Source: Candidatus Harrisonbacteria bacterium RIFCSPLOWO2_02_FULL_45_10c (GTDB lineage Bacteria > Patescibacteriota > Minisyncoccia > UBA6257 > 02-FULL-45-10c). Taken from it: 7,723 bases of DNA. The first letter of the stretch is position 1; each line of letters begins with the position of its first letter. The notes under the pieces are model-generated. The model saw nothing but the letters and a program-made list of their open reading frames with translations. It did not search any database and had not been told where the DNA came from. The position numbers and the translations under genes are program-made. This document shows positions 5,465 to 7,723 of the stretch, piece after piece. Location of the stretch: NCBI GenBank assembly GCA_001818705.1, contig MHJM01000009.1, forward strand, positions 1 through 7,723. Reading direction: 5' to 3'.

Positions 5465-5989
5465 ATGCGTAAACTGCTGATCACGCCAATGGCAGCGATA
5501 TTGCTTCTTAATGCCTGCTCCAGCGTCCAGGTTAAAGGGAAGCCATTCTATTCACCGCGACCGGACCAAAAAACAGAAAAAACGAATAATATCAATCAAG
5601 AAAGTTTTCGAAAGCTTGATAAAACCCTCTACGAAGGAACCGTTGGCGAAAAGAAAGGCACCTTAAATGCCGAAGGGATGCGAAAATTAATCCCTGGAAA
5701 TCCGAAAATCACGGTTACTAAAGATTCTGAAAAATGGCTGTATGAATATGCCGAATCAACGGATTTCTTGAAACTTAATTTTTCCGGTATGGGCGGGTCC
5801 AGTTCGACCTGCGAAGAAACCTTAGAACTTATCTTTGATAAAAATCTTACGCTGATCGACTACATCATCCGACCAGATCCTTTCTACGCAGCTCGGGTCG
5901 GCTTTAAAACTAAATGGGGATATTTAATTTTAAAGGGCGCGCTGTTCGGATCTATCGCCGGAGTCGCCGCCCGCGCTGTGTTTAAATAA
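5465..5989 (+). CDS. Putative lipoprotein, possible BamE/SmpA-like fold
   Basis: The ATG at 5465 gives 174 residues. The N-terminus is a lipoprotein signal peptide: MRK, a hydrophobic stretch, and a lipobox-like L-N-A-C with the candidate lipidated Cys18. A polar, probably flexible linker (about 19-50) follows. The core has the order of small BamE/SmpA/OmlA-type lipoproteins: GMRKLIPGNPKITVTKDSEK (67 onward), WLYEY, then ETLELIFDKNLTLIDYII (strand, turn, strand). That resemblance is by eye and uncertain. The C-terminus, ILKGALFGSIAGVAARAVFK, is a glycine/alanine-rich hydrophobic segment that could insert in the membrane. I cannot name the family. It is transcribed alone, with its own promoter and terminator. 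Its promoter and Shine-Dalgarno site are unlike those of its neighbours, which could indicate transfer or simply strong independent expression. Confidence 0.8.
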   Translation: MRKLLITPMAAILLLNACSSVQVKGKPFYSPRPDQKTEKTNNINQESFRKLDKTLYEGTVGEKKGTLNAEGMRKLIPGNPKITVTKDSEKWLYEYAESTDFLKLNFSGMGGSSSTCEETLELIFDKNLTLIDYIIRPDPFYAARVGFKTKWGYLILKGALFGSIAGVAARAVFK

Positions 5990-6021
5990 CCCTCACTATA
6001 AAGTGAGGGTTTTCATTTTTT
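5988..6021 (+). terminator. Rho-independent terminator of the lipoprotein gene
   Basis: A perfect 10-bp stem, AACCCTCACT (5988-5997) and AGTGAGGGTT (6002-6011), with loop ATAA overlaps the TAA stop and is followed by TTTTCATTTTTT. An A-rich tract on the far side means it could partly stop leftward transcripts too. Confidence 0.92.
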
Positions 6022-6249
6022 CAATAATTTTTCAACGATAGCGAGCTACTTAATCTTTCGTGCGGAAAATCTTTTAGCCGCTCTGCCGGTATTTCGTGCG
6101 GCAATTCCGCAGCCCCGAAATGCTTGGTTCGCCGAAGGCGAATTTCGGGGCGAGGTATAAGAGTGGTTGCCCGCTGGAGGCGACCAACTCTGGTGCCGTC
6201 AGAAATACCGGCAGAGCGGCGGATAAAGGCAGATAGGCAGCGAGCGTTT
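6022..6249. other. Gene-free intergenic stretch between convergent genes
   Basis: No convincing coding frame is seen on either strand in these 228 bases. The stretch holds the large inverted-repeat element at 6077-6220 (listed separately), a 10-bp direct repeat TTTCGTGCGG (6056-6065 and 6092-6101), and a 7-bp direct repeat AGCGAGC (6040-6046 and 6239-6245). No clear promoter was found. Confidence 0.7.
6077..6220. repeat. 144-nt folded element bounded by a perfect 19-bp inverted repeat
   Basis: The ends, 6077-6095 and 6202-6220, are perfect 19-bp inverted repeats (outer left arm GCCGCTCTGCCGGTATTTC). Inside are three further stems. A is TGCGG/CCGCA (6097-6101/6107-6111). B is CCCCGAAAT/ATTTCGGGG (6113-6121/6142-6150), capped by TCGCC-GAA-GGCGA (6129-6141). 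C is AGAGT-GGT-TGCC (6160-6171) with GGCGACC-A-ACTCT (6179-6191), one bulged A and one G-T pair. Together they form a four-way-junction-like fold. An alternative to stem A extends the outer stem with CGGCA/TGCCG (6099-6103/6194-6198). It could be a structured RNA, a folded single-stranded DNA site, or a small non-autonomous repeat. I do not recognise the family, and strand is unknown. Confidence 0.75.
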
Positions 6250-6909
6250 TTATTTTATTCCGGCCTGCGCGTGATCCGTTAACTTTGGAGTTTCAACGGT
6301 AGTTTTCGGTAAAATAAGGTCCGGAACAAAAAGCAGCAATACGGCGCTCACTAAAGCCATTAAGCCAGTCACCAAAAATACGAAATTAAATCCGGCGATG
6401 CTGGCAATTGATCCGCCGATGAATCCGGCAATCCCGATGCCGATACTGACCGAACTGCTGCTGACTGCCCAGTCGAATGCCATATGCTTTTTATCCAAAT
6501 GCCTGGAAAAAATTGCGGACCAGGCCGGAATATACAGCGCAAAACCGATGGCCTTGATAAATTGGACTAGATAAACCTGGGGCATTGTCCGAACAATCAT
6601 AAAACTAAAGGCGGAAATGCCGGTAATCATCAAGCCGAAAATTAAAGCGTAAAAATCGTCTTTCTCGCCATCCGTTCTATCCAGAAACAAAGATACGGGA
6701 ATCTGCAAAATGCCTTTGGTAATCCAGTAGATTGTTGCTAAAAATCCGATAGCCACCAAAGTTGCCCCGGCAATATTTTTAATGACAAAAATTGAAAAAA
6801 TCGGGTCAACAAAACCCCAGCCGGACCACATGATTAAATCGCTGATGATAAAATATCTGGCGATGCGGTTAATCGCCGGCAGCCAATAAGTTATTTTAAT
6901 CATTTTCAT
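6250..6909 (-). CDS. Half-size MFS-type transporter (six helices)
   Basis: The 219-residue product has six predicted membrane helices (about 18-42, 50-76, 86-106, 111-135, 149-170, 174-197), equal to the N-terminal half of a normal 12-helix major facilitator protein. The loop after helix 2, FLDRTDGEKDDF (75-86), stands where MFS motif A (GxLaDrxGrk) is expected and keeps Asp-Arg-x-Asp-Gly. Helix 5-6 has the GIGIAGFIGGSIASIAG glycine pattern. The C-terminus after helix 6 is a short polar tail, so it looks like a deliberate end and not a frameshift, and no second half follows. It may dimerise; the substrate is unknown. The start at 6909 (or ATG 6903) overlaps the Clp gene by 14 bases without a Shine-Dalgarno site, indicating translational coupling. 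Confidence 0.8.
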   Translation of the reverse strand: MKMIKITYWLPAINRIARYFIISDLIMWSGWGFVDPIFSIFVIKNIAGATLVAIGFLATIYWITKGILQIPVSLFLDRTDGEKDDFYALIFGLMITGISAFSFMIVRTMPQVYLVQFIKAIGFALYIPAWSAIFSRHLDKKHMAFDWAVSSSSVSIGIGIAGFIGGSIASIAGFNFVFLVTGLMALVSAVLLLFVPDLILPKTTVETPKLTDHAQAGIK

Positions 6910-7723
6910 AAATTAAATCATTGTTAGCATTTAATCCGACTGTTATGCCAGCACCTCTGGTAATCTCATTCTTTAATATCTTTTCCGCAAGCACGCTTCG
7001 GACCTTATCGGATATCACTCCCCGGAGCGGCCGGGCTCCGAATACCGGATCGTATCCCCACTCGGCAATCTTGCCGACCACCGGATCCTGAAATCGCAAT
7101 TCGATGCCGTGGCTTTTCTTCAGGTCGGCAACCAAGTCCTTCAATAAAATCTGGGCGATGGCAAACGTATCTCCCGGAGATAAATTCTTAAATACAATTA
7201 TATCAGAAAACCGGTTGATAAGTTCCGGCCGGAAATATTCGGTTAATTTTTTCTTCAATGCCTCGCTCACCTCGTCCATGGAATGCCCGCTCTCCAGTTC
7301 CGCTTTTATGAAATTAGAATGGGCGTTGCTGGTGGCAATAATAATCGTATTTTGAAAATCCACCACGTGGCCGAGATTATCGGTTAACCGGCCGTCGTCA
7401 AAAACCTGAAGGAAAATATTCACGATATCCGGATGAGCTTTTTCAAATTCATCCAATAAAACCAGGCAGTACGGCTTTTGCAGAACGGCTTCGGTTAAGC
7501 TTCCGGTAGTAGCACCGTCCGGCGAACCGATAAACCGGAACAAGCTCTGCTTATCCTGATATTCCGACATATCAAACCGGATCATGGCGTCCTTGGAGCC
7601 GAATTGGATTGCCGAAAGCAGCTTGGATAGTTCGGTTTTTCCGACACCGGTCGGACCGACAAAAAGAAAAGAGGCAATCGGCCCGCCTTTTCTGGAAAGC
7701 CCGCTCCGGTATTCGCGTAAGGA
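6896..7723 (-). CDS. Clp/Hsp100 AAA+ ATPase, C-terminal (D2) part, 5' end outside the window
   Basis: The frame is open from the right edge to TAA at 6896, giving 275 visible residues; the N-terminus and any D1 domain lie outside. The Met at 7585 is internal, since Walker A GPTGVGKT (23-30) precedes it. Further landmarks are RFDMSEYQDK (49 onward), Walker B LVLLDEFEKAHPD (87-99), sensor 1 ATSN (130-133), the FRPELINRFSD arginine-finger region (164-174) and sensor 2 GARPLR (229-234). These place it in the ClpA/B/C D2 class of protein-unfolding or disaggregating motors. Two features are odd. The pore-loop segment reads IGSPDGATTGSLTEAV, without the usual GYVG and about four residues short. No [LIV]-G-[FL] ClpP-docking loop is visible. 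A ClpB-like disaggregase or divergent adaptor fits better than a ClpP partner, but this is inference. The MFS gene overlaps its 3' end. Confidence 0.9.
   Translation of the reverse strand, partial: SLREYRSGLSRKGGPIASFLFVGPTGVGKTELSKLLSAIQFGSKDAMIRFDMSEYQDKQSLFRFIGSPDGATTGSLTEAVLQKPYCLVLLDEFEKAHPDIVNIFLQVFDDGRLTDNLGHVVDFQNTIIIATSNAHSNFIKAELESGHSMDEVSEALKKKLTEYFRPELINRFSDIIVFKNLSPGDTFAIAQILLKDLVADLKKSHGIELRFQDPVVGKIAEWGYDPVFGARPLRGVISDKVRSVLAEKILKNEITRGAGITVGLNANNDLIYEND

Noticed and set aside
6077..6220. Integron attC site or an IS with terminal inverted repeats
   Set aside because: No GTTRRRY-type core sites, no transposase or integrase frame, and no target duplication touching the arms.
6896..7585. 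A 229-residue protein starting at the Met at 7585
   Set aside because: The frame continues to the window edge and Walker A lies upstream of this Met, so it is internal.

Overview
The window looks like chromosomal DNA from a small-genome bacterium, most likely of the Candidate Phyla Radiation / Patescibacteria (Parcubacteria-like). This is an inference from several signs: short compact proteins; a PD-(D/E)XK nuclease of a type I associate with that group; a 57-residue L35; a half-length MFS protein; almost no Shine-Dalgarno sequences; and -10 boxes placed so that transcripts would begin at, or a few bases before, the start codon. TGA ends the Nudix gene and no other gene has an internal TGA, so the standard bacterial code applies, not the UGA=Gly code of Gracilibacteria/SR1.

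Layout. 1-594 (-): 5' part of a RecB/Cas4-like PD-(D/E)XK nuclease, cut by the window edge. It is divergent from 636-2535 (+), a translation block: smpB, the tmRNA gene ssrA, infC, rpmI and rplT, closed by a strong terminator. 2591-3139 (+): small membrane protein with DedA/VTT-like features. 3186-5387 (-): two-gene unit of DNA polymerase X with a PHP domain, followed by an Ap4A-hydrolase-type Nudix protein. 5465-5989 (+): lipoprotein with its own classical promoter, Shine-Dalgarno site and terminator. 6022-6249: gene-free stretch holding a 144-nt element bounded by a perfect 19-bp inverted repeat and containing internal hairpins. 6250-7723 (-): six-helix MFS half-transporter overlapping the 3' end of a Clp/Hsp100-type AAA+ ATPase cut by the right edge.

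How the genes work together. SmpB and tmRNA rescue stalled ribosomes, and IF-3, L35 and L20 form the widely conserved infC operon, so 636-2535 is a compact initiation, ribosome-assembly and rescue module. PolX and Nudix fit DNA gap repair and nucleotide clean-up. The Clp ATPase is a protein-quality-control motor.

Most worth a second look: the folded element at 6077-6220; PolX with Gln-x-Gln in place of His-x-His in PHP motif I; the Clp ATPase lacking the aromatic GYVG pore loop; the tmRNA tag ANLFQKPVLAFA together with an odd T-loop and 3' end; and the near-leaderless promoter geometry.
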